A DNA stretch of 64,000 nt from Carex sylvatica (Eukaryota; Streptophyta; Magnoliopsida; Poales; Cyperaceae). Under the pieces are notes generated by a model. That model did not search any database and was not told the origin of the DNA. It worked only from the letters and a program-made list of their open reading frames with translations. Position 1 is the first letter of the stretch. Each line of letters begins with the position of its first letter. Made by a program: the position numbers and the translations under genes. Positions 12,550-23,048 of the stretch are shown in pieces. The stretch lies in assembly GCA_964058845.1 (NCBI GenBank), contig CAXKVR010000008.1:124001-188000 (forward strand). The letters are read 5' to 3'.

Positions 12550-14255
12550 TGATAAGCATAAATTATATACACATTTGATCTAGATTTTATCATGAAATAA
12601 CACCAATTATTTTGTATTTATAATATAAAGTGATTAAAATACACCTAGAATCAAATTACTGCGGTTATTTGGCTTTCAATGCAGGAAATGATGCAAAATA
12701 GCAAAAATACCCCCCAGTGCGGATCAGCCACCTGCACTGCGGATCAACCCAGCCGCACTCACTGCGCAGAGGAAAAGTCCGAGCCTAGTGCGGACGCACT
12801 GAGGCCAGTGCGGATGAGGCCAGCCGCACTCGATACTTAGTCGATTTCAGAAAAGCACAGAACCCATCCACAGTGCGGATCCGCAGTGGCACCCGCACCC
12901 AGAGAAATTCGCAGAAGTTAAATAAGGAAACTTGTCCCAGTGCGGGTGAAGCCACCCGCAGTGCGGGTCATCCATCTGCACTGGACCCGCAGAAAGCCAA
13001 TAACTGCCCGGTTTGACAGTTTTTCTATTTTTGGCGCTTTATGGACGCGTTTTTATTGCCAGAAATACACATGCTTGCCGGGAAAGCAATGTAAACAGAG
13101 CACCCACTAACCCACCTTCTAGCTTCTAAATCGGGCATAGTCCTTGGCTATAAAAGAGAGAGTTCTACATCCACCAAGACATCAACCAACACACCATCAT
13201 TCTCTCTCTTTACATACACACACTTAGCGATAAATTCTGAAGGAAGGAAAGCTTTCAAGGAAGGAGAAGAAGGTTCAAGCAAGAAGAAGGCAAGATAGAG
13301 GTCTTTGATTCAATAAAGGGTGTAATCATTTCTTTTATTTCATTTCTTCTTACTTTGCCAATTTTTGTAATGGATCTCTCCAAGAGGGAGTAGTTCTCTC
13401 TCTAGGGGTTTAGGTCAATATGCATGAACTTGTTTAATTCTATTTTATTCGGTTATTTATTTTTATTATGATTGTTTTATGGGATTTGATTGTTAATTTC
13501 TGTGATTTATCATTTGTGTTAATTACATAGTTAGTACTTGAATTGTAGTATCCCGTTTTGGTTTCGAAAGAACCAAAATTGACTGTGATCAATAGGATAG
13601 TACCAAACTATGAATGCAAATACCCTAGGTTTAGATTAAGATTGTAACCAATTTAATCGAAGTCGGAACTACAGAAGTTAAGATTAGGGACTTGGTGAAG
13701 GACCTAACCGTGAAGTCAAACCCTAATTAGGACATCTCAAATCAAGTCGGATATTGGTATCATGGACTTTATTGAGAAGTATCAATACTCGAGGAGATGA
13801 GAGACTAACAAGAGCTTATGGTCTAGGTAGCTAGGGTGAAGGACCTAATCGTGAAGTCCAAATTACCTAGGCACGTTATTAATTCACGAAAGTGACCCTT
13901 AATAACATATTAGGTTAGAAACCTCGTCAAATCATACATGAATTCAAGCAAATACCGAATAGATAGAGTTAGCAAGGGATTGTAGACCAAAGACCCCTAG
14001 ATCTTCTCAACTTGAAAGCAAACCAATATTTTTTTCTTTTATTTCATTTACATCTATTGTTTACTATTCCTTATTCTCGGGTATTGAACCCAACCTTTAG
14101 GATTACTTAAACAAACCCCCCCTATTCTTCTTTATTGCACTTTACTTCTTTATTATTTTCTGAAATTAATTGTTTAGAGTTTAAAATTAAGTATTTTCTA
14201 TACTCCCTGTGGATCGATACCTAAAATACTACTTTGATAGAATTGTACACTTGCA
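12550..14255 (+). mobile_element. Probable solo LTR of a retrotransposon
   Basis: A block of about 1.7 kb starts TGATAAGC and ends TTGCA. It contains a TATA box (TATAAAAG, 13149-13156) and, about 160 bp later, an AATAAA signal (13312-13317), the order expected for U3-R-U5 of a plus-oriented LTR. The U3 part (about 12710-13000) is unusually GC-rich, with repeated GTGCGG and CCGCAC words. No gag or pol follows. A matching 5-bp target-site duplication was not found, so the borders are tentative. Ty3/gypsy membership is only a guess. Confidence 0.5.
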
Positions 14256-15974
14256 ATTTGACTCAAAAGTGTTTAAGGTTTAAAAGGTACATCTTATTGT
14301 ACTGAAACTTTTTAGCGTACCCTTCACACGTATCAGGCTCAAATGGATACAAAGATGGATCAACGTTGATCTGAAAATTCAGAGACTCATGCAAAGGCTG
14401 GGGGTCCGAAAACTCATGCTGTTCATGAGGCTCAGGTGGTGGCGGCATGAAGGCAGGACCCTGCAAGGATATCAATAATTCAATCTTAATTTACCAAATG
14501 AGAAAATTTTAACTAACTTGACATAAAATAAAAAATGAGATACCTAAGGAAGAACTGGACGTCCATGCTCGTCATGGAAGGCGTGCCAACCAGATATACC
14601 CAGTACCCAACGATGGTAGTCCCATTCTGGCTGCTCTGAGGGCTCCGGTGGCATCTCACTAGCCCTAATAAATGGCTCCCCGGGCTCGGCGGCTTGTACT
14701 CTGCGCCAATCAATTTCCTTTCCGGCATCTCGCAGTATGGTGACTAGCTTTGCCTCGTGGCAGTGGCTCTCAATGCAGGGGACAACCAAGTTCAACATCG
14801 CATGCCCAAAAGCTCAGTAGCCTCTTTTTCCAAGACAGACGACTGATCACGCAGCACCTTTAATCGCTACTAGCAGCTAAAAAAAACCAAAGTTAGATAA
14901 AAAAAAGTTAGAAAAAAAGTTAAAGTGGATAAAAAAAAATGTGTTGTCTTAGGTGCATTACGTACATCGCGAGGACCTTTTCGGCCAGTAGAGGTATAAC
15001 CATCATCTTTGAATATCTTCGAGTGTAGAAAATTGTCGTAATCTCCCTCTAGATACACCGATGCCGTGCAGATCTGCAAGTACCAAGCTTGATATCTCAA
15101 TAGGGGATGTCCTTGGAAATGTATCTCATCTACCGGCATCTGCCATAAGTTGTCCATCATATTCGCTGCCCTATCATAGTGTACTGAGTAATGCGAACTC
15201 CAATCTTTATTGGGGTAATGAGCGTGGGCCGTCCTATAATTAATATGTTAGTTACAATTTAAATGCAAAAACTAATATTAAGTACAAAATGCTAAAAATA
15301 ACTTACCCGTACCCGTGTAGACTCCTGACCATATATCTTGGAACGTCTGGATATGCGGGGATGAGTGGATCATATCCAAACTAACGGAGTACACGGTATG
15401 GATAGGGGTGCTCCACTATCTAGAAGCAAACCAGTGGACCCCTGTAGAGCACACCTCCTCATTCTCCGCTATAATCTGCAGCAGATTATCCTCATTGTAT
15501 AGCTCCTGGTACGGAGTCCAGAGCACCTGCGTGTCACAGAGACTCTGAATATGACTTCGGACCACCCTGATACCTACTGGCTTTCCATGAGGCTGATTCG
15601 TGAACTCGTATTTTTCGTATCATTTCTTGCCAAATGTCAGGTATTCAAAACCATTTGGGTCTCCTCACTTTGGCGAGGCATTCGGTGCAGGTACCCCCAC
15701 TGGTAGCCGTGACCATGACCAATGTTGCAGTAGAAGTACCGACTCGTGTATGCCCTTACTTTTCGGCTGTAATTTGAAGAATATTAGCCGTCAGGGACAA
15801 GTTCAACAATTAAAATAAGACAGCAAGTGCATGACAAGTGAAATAATTAAAATAAGAACATACTGACCTTGCAACTCTGGCACAAATTGGAGTAAAGATG
15901 TGCTAGGCCAGCCCCACCCCATTTGTACTTTTCTTTTGGCTGAAGGTCTCGCAGCAGCCACTACAAGAAAACTA

Positions 15975-16345
15975 TCCTTTCCCGGCGCTTACAAACGCCG
16001 CTAAATAGTATGAAAAACGCCACGAAATGTCTTTCCCGGCGCTTGAGCAAGTGCCAGGAATATCTCCGTCGACAAAGACCTATACCGGCGCTTCCAGATG
16101 CCTTTGCCGGCGTTTGACAAACGCCACCCGAAATATGGCTTTCCCGGCGTTTATTGGCTTTGTCCCGACGTTTGGAGGCTTTTCCCGGCGTTTGTAAGTG
16201 CCGCCTGAAATATGGCTTTCCCGGCGTTTATTGGCTTTTTTCTGGCGTTTTGAGACTTTTCCCGGCATTTCAAAACGCCGCCAAAAGTCTTACCATTTTT
16301 TTTAAAATAGTCTTTCCCGGCGCTTCAAAAACGCCGCTAAAGGGC
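15975..16345. repeat. CACTA subterminal repeat array (left)
   Basis: Many direct and inverted copies of a word near TTTCCCGGCGTTT, often paired with AACGCCG. Such arrays are thought to bind CACTA transposase. The right-end counterpart is at about 20425-20510. Confidence 0.85.
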
Positions 16346-16480
16346 CAAAATAATAAAAAAAAATGAAAATTTCAAAAATTCACTATAAATCATAGAAAAT
16401 TTCGAAAATGAAAATTTTTGGTCTGGGATGCTCATGAAATAACCTGGAACCAGTATTTCTACCTGAAAATAGTTTACAAC

Positions 16481-16873
16481 TTACAAATCTGCACACTTTA
16501 CCCCAAAATGAAAAGCATGGCCACAGTCTGAAACTATAAACACCTCACAAAAATGCTCCATTTCATTATGCATCTGGTAAGATACATTTACGAATTTTGA
16601 ATCCATTTCACCAGCTATGAAAACAAGGGGCTTCTTGCAATCTTTCAAATCATCCCAAAGAGACCTGAATATATACCAGTTCACATGCACTTAAATACTG
16701 GTACTATAATACAAGTCATAAGCTTGCAATAGAAATGGTATAACGAATCAAATCTTGTGTAGTACCTTTGATTTGCTACACTTGAATTGTGTAAAACCTT
16801 CGACAGAGATTCGACATCGTCATGCTGTGTACGACTCTGGAGAAGTCTATCAAAATGTGGGTGTTCTCTTAGG
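16481..16873 (-). pseudogene. Captured PHYLLO (MenH-like domain) C-terminal exons
   Basis: Two exons with intact splice sites: 16873-16766 and 16664-16481. The first encodes LREHPHFDRLLQSR and QHDDVESLSK; the second encodes SLWDDLKDCKKPL, FIAGEMDSKF and DCGHAFHFG, then a stop. This matches the end of plant PHYLLO, whose C-terminal alpha/beta-hydrolase domain is the MenH step (SHCHC synthase) of phylloquinone synthesis. The GHA-H motif carries the family's catalytic histidine region, but the usual residues after it are lost, and only this end of the large protein is present. It is a transposon-captured fragment, not a gene. Confidence 0.8.
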
Positions 16874-17099
16874 CTGAAATTATATGGAATTAATAAATTA
16901 TCTCAGAATCACCAAGATATATATTAAGTTAATTTTTACAAATCTCCAGCTTGAATGGTACCTTGACCATAACTTGGTTGAATACCAAGTCTCTAGAAAA
17001 TTGTGCAAACCATGTGATATAAGCAACTTAGCCCTTGATTTGTCGATTGATTCAAATAAGATAGTTTTATTTTCTTTTCCCGAGTAAATGAAAGAACAA

Positions 17100-18166
17100 T
17101 ATAGAAAAAAATCATGCTCACAGGACTTGACGATTAGTAAGCTTCCCGAGCTCACTTGGCGCATTAGCAGATAACATGTTAACACTCAAATCCCTATATT
17201 GAGAAATTAACAGAGAAATCATATCATATCAAGCATAATAGCAAAAATTTGTCAATCAAACTTAAGGGAGCAGAGATACATCACTGATAAATAAACAAAA
17301 GAAGAAAAATAAAAATAGTAGTAAAAAATAGGAACCCACAAGTTCTTCAAGGTGACGATATCACCAAGCTTTGAAGGGACTGAACCTGACAACATATTTT
17401 TGCTAAGATTCATGTATAAAAAGTGCAAAGCTAAAATTTAGAAAAGAATGTTTGTGTGTTTTAGTTCCTCCTTATAAAGCCTCAAAAGTCACAAAATCTG
17501 CATCTTTTGTGCTGCAATACATAATGCTTGAACAGTTAAACAGCAGTTACTCATTATTTTTTTCCTATATATGGAGAAATAAATCTATTGGGGTTTATAC
17601 ATGACATAATTTATTATACATAACAGATAATGATAACAAATTCTGCTTACCGATAGGAAAGGTTGCTAATCTCCTTTGGAATCTTGCCACTAAAGTTGTT
17701 CATGCTAAAATCTCTAAGATTAATGAAACGAGAAATCCATCTTATAAGGGAAAATATAAGAATTCACCAAATGTATGTTTAAAAAAAGATAATAAGGTGG
17801 AGGATTACAAGTATGTTAAGTTTCTTAATTTGCCGATCTTTGGAAGTATATGATCCGAGATACTGTTGTATATAGACTCCTAGTAATTAAGAGCAATGCA
17901 AGTCAGGAAATCTCCAAAATAAATTCAAACATCACAATCAGTTGTATCTAACCAAAACGACACAAATAGCATTTTCTAGTATATTACACAAACTCTAGCT
18001 ACATCTATCATTAGTAAATTGTTTCCGCAAATGGTATAACCAATTCAAGTTTTCCAGAAATCAAGAGGAATTGCAAGAATAATAGTCAACTCACAAGTTT
18101 GTCAGCCATTGTAAGTCTTAAAATTCTGGTGGAAGTCTACCATTGATATTTTGGCTACTCAAATTC
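17100..18166 (-). pseudogene. Captured leucine-rich-repeat exons of an LRR receptor-like kinase (about five exons)
   Basis: A minus-strand series of short exons, each encoding about one repeat. 18166-18095 is exactly 72 nt and contains SSQNINGRLPPEF followed by a stop. Further pieces are near 17880-17810 (LPKIGKLRNLTYL), 17735-17655 (NNFSGKIPKEISNLSY), 17430-17340 (NMLSGSVPSKLGDI) and 17195-17110 (LSANAPSELGKLTN). One repeat per 72-nt exon and the SQNINGRLPPEF opening resemble LRR-VIII receptor kinases of the At1g07650/At1g53430 type (from memory of the family). No kinase domain is present, and at least one in-frame stop shows decay. Confidence 0.75.
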
Positions 18167-19108
18167 CTGAAGTGATCACAGAAGAGAGAGAAAATAAATC
18201 ACACATGCAATTCTAATATTTATGAAAATAAATGACAAATGTTGTGAAAAAAACAGCCATGAGTTTTGAAATATACATAGAGATTATGTGGCAAGAACTA
18301 GAGGACGCTCCAAATGGACAGTTTGTACATTTAATAAAAGGCCAAGCAGTTCCATTTCCATTTAGATTGCATATGTCCAGCTTGCCATCCATAAAAGGCT
18401 CCCAATCAGAAATATTTCACAAGTGCATATATTTTAATAGAGTTACTTGTCCACAAGTGCATAGAGAGGAAAGGAAATCTGCGATGTAAATTTAGATTTT
18501 AACATATATTTTATTTAACTATGACTATTTTGCCCTTGTTAAGGAAAGAAAGACTGATGTACTTCTAAGTGGTAAAGGCCCTGTAGAAATCATATGACTT
18601 GAGAGGGAAATGAATTTGAATTTAACCATAAAACAATCCAGTATACATAGTAGAATTAAAATTAAAAGTTACATAATCAATCCAGTCAAAACATTTTTAA
18701 AACATAATTCTTAAAGAAAAATCACAACCCATAACAAGCCTTGACATTGTTACACTTCTGCCAGAAAAAAAATCCCAATCCACACCCCACGATAAACACA
18801 AGTCATGTATAACCCTAGCCAGACAAGCAAAGATTGATAGGACAGTACTACCAGTGCAAATTATATAAGTTATGCTCAAAGCAGCACCAACAATATTTAT
18901 TTAATTTATATAAGTCAAATCTAATCATATTTTACCATAATATGACCAAGTCAAATTGAATCAGATTTTAGCCAAGATATATATCATTTTTTAAAGCTCA
19001 TTATATCTTGATTTTTTTTTTAAATCCTGCAATTATAACTTTTTTTGAAGAAGCTGCAAATGTAACTTTATTACAAGTAAATAAATTGAGTTATATCTTT
19101 ACAATTTT

Positions 19109-19200
19109 AACTGGTACATATCAAACATTTATATGACCAAACAATTGCATACCAAACTGGTACATATCAAAAATTTGTATGACCAAACAATTGCATACCA
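19109..19200. repeat. Tandem duplication of about 46 bp
   Basis: Two head-to-tail units beginning AACTGGTACATATCAAA and containing GACCAAACAATTGCATACC. It lies inside the CACTA element. Confidence 0.8.
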
Positions 19201-20039
19201 GTACTCCTATGCTAACTGACGGTACTATGAACTATTATCAAATCATAACTTCAACAATTATTCCAAACAGGAACTTCAATTAATTTCAAATTGCACAAAT
19301 AAATACTGACTACTTATATATGGATAAAAGCAACTCAAGTTTTCAGCAGATCCAATGCCCTTTTTGAACTGTATCATTTCAATTTCCGAGTCACATGCAC
19401 TTCTATTAATGTTTTAGTAAGTTTTGAATTGGTGATTTTCAGGACACCACTTTATAGAAAATACTGCACATGGTATCAATACTCTCATGGTATCCTTTTT
19501 TTCTTTTTACCAATACAATAAACGGTTAAAAAAATCAATGAGTAAGGTTTGAACAGAACTTACCTAACAACACTAGTAATGAAGGTCGTTGAAAGAGAAA
19601 GCACCACGCCAAGAGTAAGACAAAGTTTCCCTTCCTTTTGAATTTATTTTATGGAGCAAGTGAAACTTTAAAAGTTTCCTTACCCGCTCCTTCGCTCCTC
19701 TTCATTAACTCCTTCTGCAGCACGGTCTAAACCCCCCAAATCCACTACACCTTATGTCCTCAATTCACTCCTAAATACTCAACAAGGCATGAACAACACC
19801 TTTGTAAATCCAATTACAGAAAAAATAACCCAATTGGTGATGGTCAACATGAAATCAATATCCCCAAATCCAATCTGAGTCCAATAACATTAATACCTCT
19901 TCAAACTTCAAATTGATGCATGCAATCCCTCTCATACCCTCAGGTGACCTCAAAATAGCACCTAATGCAAAGAATTTGAACCTGGGGAGAATGAATCGAC
20001 AAAAATTGTGAAGAATCAAATCAAACTGAAGAAAATTAG

Positions 20040-20400
20040 TGGCGTCGCCATCTCCACTGATCGCCAGACACCGACAAGTACATCAACGCAGTTCTCTTGT
20101 CAAGGCAATGCCAAGAGTGATTTCCCCCTAGGTCGCCGTGGCTGAAAACACTGGCGCAACCGCGAAGAAGCCGGCCAGTGACAAACCCTAGTCTCCATCA
20201 TACCCGCACGACATTTGAAGCGATCGCAAGGGAAGACGGAGAGGAGAGGCGGGGGTCCAGGGTTTCAGTGGGGAGGCGGGCGTACCATTTGCACAAGCGT
20301 AGGCTAGGGGTGGATACGAGCACAGGTAGGGGTGAGGGGAGACAGAAGGGCAATTTTTGGGAGTCTGGCGCTCGATTTGGAGCGGATCGATATATCACAG
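20040..20400 (-). other. GC-rich leader-like segment in the CACTA element
   Basis: This stretch is much richer in GC and purine/pyrimidine runs than its surroundings. On the minus strand it lies upstream of the captured LRR and PHYLLO exons, as a captured 5' UTR or first exon would. No recognisable protein was read from it. Confidence 0.45.
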
Positions 20401-22289
20401 AATTTTTTTTTTTAACCCAAACGTAAGCCGGCGTTTGATATTGCGTGATTAAATTTCGCACGCAATACCGGCGTTTTCTATCGCGCCGACCGTCTTAGCG
20501 CCGTTAATTGCTTAATTTGTTGTAGTGAGCTCTAGATATATCATCGGAATGGAATCACCACTTGTATCAGCGAACATTACATAACCAAATAGGTCCATCA
20601 CGAAGCCTCGTGTGTATCTGTAATGTCGAAATTACAAAGTTTGTATGAGTACCTCTGAAATAGGATAAAAAATAAATATATCTATAATAGTTTGTATGAG
20701 TACCTCTGAACCTCGCCTGCCGTAGAAGACCAATCAATTCCTGCCGCAAACATAGTTCGCAACTTCTTCCTATTCAGACTGTACTTGGACCTCCCACCAT
20801 TATCTCGTATATCTGAATCTGCTCCCAATAGATCTTCTAGTCTGGCATTAATCGTGTGCTCATCTGTTGGATCAGATATGCCACCAACGGGCACGCCCTG
20901 GATGGGCAAACCCCATAGGGCACTAACGTCCTAGAGAGTCACTGTCATCTCTCCGAACAATAAGTGAAACGTGTGCGTCTCTGAGCGCCATCGCTCCACT
21001 AGTCCTGCAATGAGAGACCCATTAATGGCCTTACTCTATGTCTCCATAATATTGACCAAATGGTGCAACCCCCAATTTTGCAAATACTGATCCATCAACG
21101 AGTAGTACTTCATAGCATAATGCCGACTCCTGACATCTAAAATATCATCATTCTGCGTTGAAAAAAGTAAACAACATAAATACATGAAAATACGAGAACT
21201 AGACAAAATTTAATCTTAAAAAAAAAAAATATCAAGTACCTCAACAGATGCCAATGAGACTCGGTGCTCATCTTGAGGCATCCATAATAAAGGACTGAAA
21301 TGGTCCTTGCTGTTCTCAGGAATGGGCTCATCAATAGGGTCGGAAGGTGGTGGTCTCCTGGGCTGTCCCCTAGCCATCCTACGTTGAAACAAAATGCTCA
21401 TTTCAATAAAAATATGCACATCACATACATATATCATATGATTAAAATTTAGTGCATTGGATTTAAGAGTAATTTTATCGTGTATTTAAATTTAAATATA
21501 CATCATGTGTTAACATTATATCATATGATTAAAATTAAAATTTGAAGAACTTTTCTTTTTTTTGTAAATTTAATGGAATTTTCTTCCGTTTACTTTTACT
21601 TTATTAATAGACAAATATAAGTAGTTTGTATAAATGCATAGATCTGAAGTCATAGATTATAAATAATTATATTATGTGAATGTATATATTTTTGAAGAAG
21701 TTAATTTTTTTTTTAAAAAGAAGAAGATGTGAATAGTTGGTCCACTTATTTTAAAAAAACATTCATGCATGCAACTTTTTATTAAAACCAACTAATAAAT
21801 AATCCTTTGCTTTGCTGTTGGTTCCAATATATTTTTTTAATTTGATGAGTATTTGACAAGTGGAATATAAAAAATTTACTTCTATTATAGTTTCTCTAAA
21901 ATAATATTTGCTCGGAAATTTATTTTGAAATATATTAAAGCTTGTAAAATCTCAGTAATCTAGCTCCATCCAAACGTAATCTTAAAATTTGTAGAGATAT
22001 TTTTTTATCCTCAACATTTTTAAAATTTTAACGCCTTAAAATATTTTCTATCGACTATAAATCAAACTTATAGTTAGTAAATAAAAAACACTCTCTAGAT
22101 AATAGAAAAAATTGCATCAAAAGTTGCATGCATGAATGTTTTTTTTTTTTTTTAATAAAAATTAATTAGCAATTAGCATGCAATCAGTAAGCAGTAACAG
22201 AAACAAATTAATTAGTTATTCCGTCAAAAGGAGGATATAACTTATCATTTGGTTAAGATGTTCCTTTTCTAAGTCTGTTTAATTTTGAG

Positions 22290-22562
22290 CAATTCGATCG
22301 AATTGTTCAAAATGAACAATCCGCACTCAATAATTAATTAATTCAAGTTCTATGATTTTCTCGAAATAAATCGATCGACATAAGTCGCATAAACAATCAT
22401 CAATTTGATCGAGTCGGAAAAATCAACAACCCGACTCGATAACTAATCAATTCGAGTTCTATAGTTTTCTCGAAATTAATCGATTGACATAAGTCACATA
22501 AGCAATCATCAATTTGATCGAGTTGGAAAAATCAACAACCGACTCGATAACTAATTAATTCG
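22290..22562. repeat. Tandem repeats of about 120 bp near the right end of the Mutator-like element
   Basis: Two near-complete units share TTCTCGAAAT, AATCGAT, ACATAAGTC and CAATCATCAATTTGATCGAG, preceded by a partial unit. They lie just inside the right terminal repeat, beside a GA-rich stretch. Confidence 0.75.
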
Positions 22563-22839
22563 ATCAAACACAATAAAATCGAGAGAGAGGTTTACCTTTA
22601 ACTGAGATAGCTTGAACGCACGGCTCGGCCGATGGAGCGGGTGGGGTGGTGTGGGGTGGCCAAGAGAGAGAGGGGGCGGAGGTGGGATGGAAAAGAGAGA
22701 GGGGGCGGGTGGTGTGGGTCTTCACCAAGAGAGTTGGCCGGATTGGTTTTTTTTTTTTTTTTGAGGCGGAATTGAGGCAGAGCTCTGGGCGGAGTTGAGG
22801 CAGAGAGGGGGGGAGGGGGCGGTAGGGAGAGAGATGGGT

Positions 22840-23048
22840 CTTTTTTAGGTTTTGAATTTTATTCAAAACCGTGGAATAAAACCGCGATTTTGAATAAAAA
22901 ATCGGAACCATAGATTTATTCTACGGTTTTGAATAAAAAATCAGAACTGTGAATTTTTTTATAGTTTGAATATTTTTAAAATTATAATCAGACCATGATT
23001 ATTCTTAATAATTTATTTTCATTTTTGGATATTTTTAAAAATGTCGCA
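22840..23048. repeat. Right terminal inverted repeat of the Mutator-like element
   Basis: Inverted partner of about 11256-11480, with the same internal words (TTTTGAATAAAA, CCGTGG). It ends at about TATTTTTAAAAATGTCGC. Confidence 0.75.

Larger units (their letters stand above)
15959..20527. mobile_element. CACTA transposon with captured host exons (Pack-CACTA), 4569 bp
   Basis: The ends are CACTACAAGAAAA (15959) and, inverted, TTTGTTGTAGTG (to 20527). The 3-bp flanks are AGC on both sides (15956-15958 and 20528-20530), a perfect CACTA target-site duplication. Subterminal arrays of CCCGGCGTTT and related words occupy about 15975-16345 and about 20425-20510. No transposase is seen. The cargo is a set of host exons from at least two genes, all on the minus strand, with a CT/GC-rich leader-like stretch at the minus-strand upstream end (about 20040-20400). 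Joining the flanks through one AGC restores the PMD reading frame. Confidence 0.93.
14263..21377 (-). pseudogene. Plant mobile domain (MAIN-like) gene, broken by a CACTA insertion and stop codons
   Basis: The minus-strand reading begins at ATG 21377 with MARGQPRRPPP and continues with segments such as HTFHLLFGEMTVTL, DVSALWGLPIQG and LFGYVMFADTSGD. Beyond the CACTA insertion it resumes with YKWGGAGLAHLY, VLWTPYQELY, FGYDPLIPAYPDVPRYMV and LRYQAWYL. These are the conserved blocks of the aminotransferase-like plant mobile domain, a family found in MAIN proteins and in Mutator and gypsy transposons. In-frame stops lie at 21036-21038, 20931-20933, 15420-15422 and 15381-15383, and a frameshift lies near 15455. 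Two of the stops fit CAG-to-TAG changes, judging by the usual family residue. Exonic pieces continue to about 14263, next to the solo LTR. It is not functional as read. Confidence 0.8.
11256..23048. mobile_element. Mutator-like element (about 11.8 kb) carrying a PMD/MAIN-like gene, with nested insertions
   Basis: Sequence from about 11256 to 11480 reappears as a diverged inverted copy at about 22840-23048. Both arms begin with GACATTTTTAAAAATA on their outer side and contain repeated words such as TTTTTATTCAAAA and CCACGGTT. Long terminal inverted repeats flanking a plant-mobile-domain gene match known PMD-carrying Mutator-like elements. A clear 9-11 bp target-site duplication was not found, so the exact ends are uncertain by some 10-20 bp. 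A probable solo LTR and a CACTA element inserted later. Confidence 0.75.

Noticed and set aside
22564..22911. 115-codon minus-strand frame rich in Pro/Ser/Arg
   Set aside because: It lies in the GA/GC-rich subterminal part of the Mutator-like element and overlaps its terminal repeat; no domain recognised.
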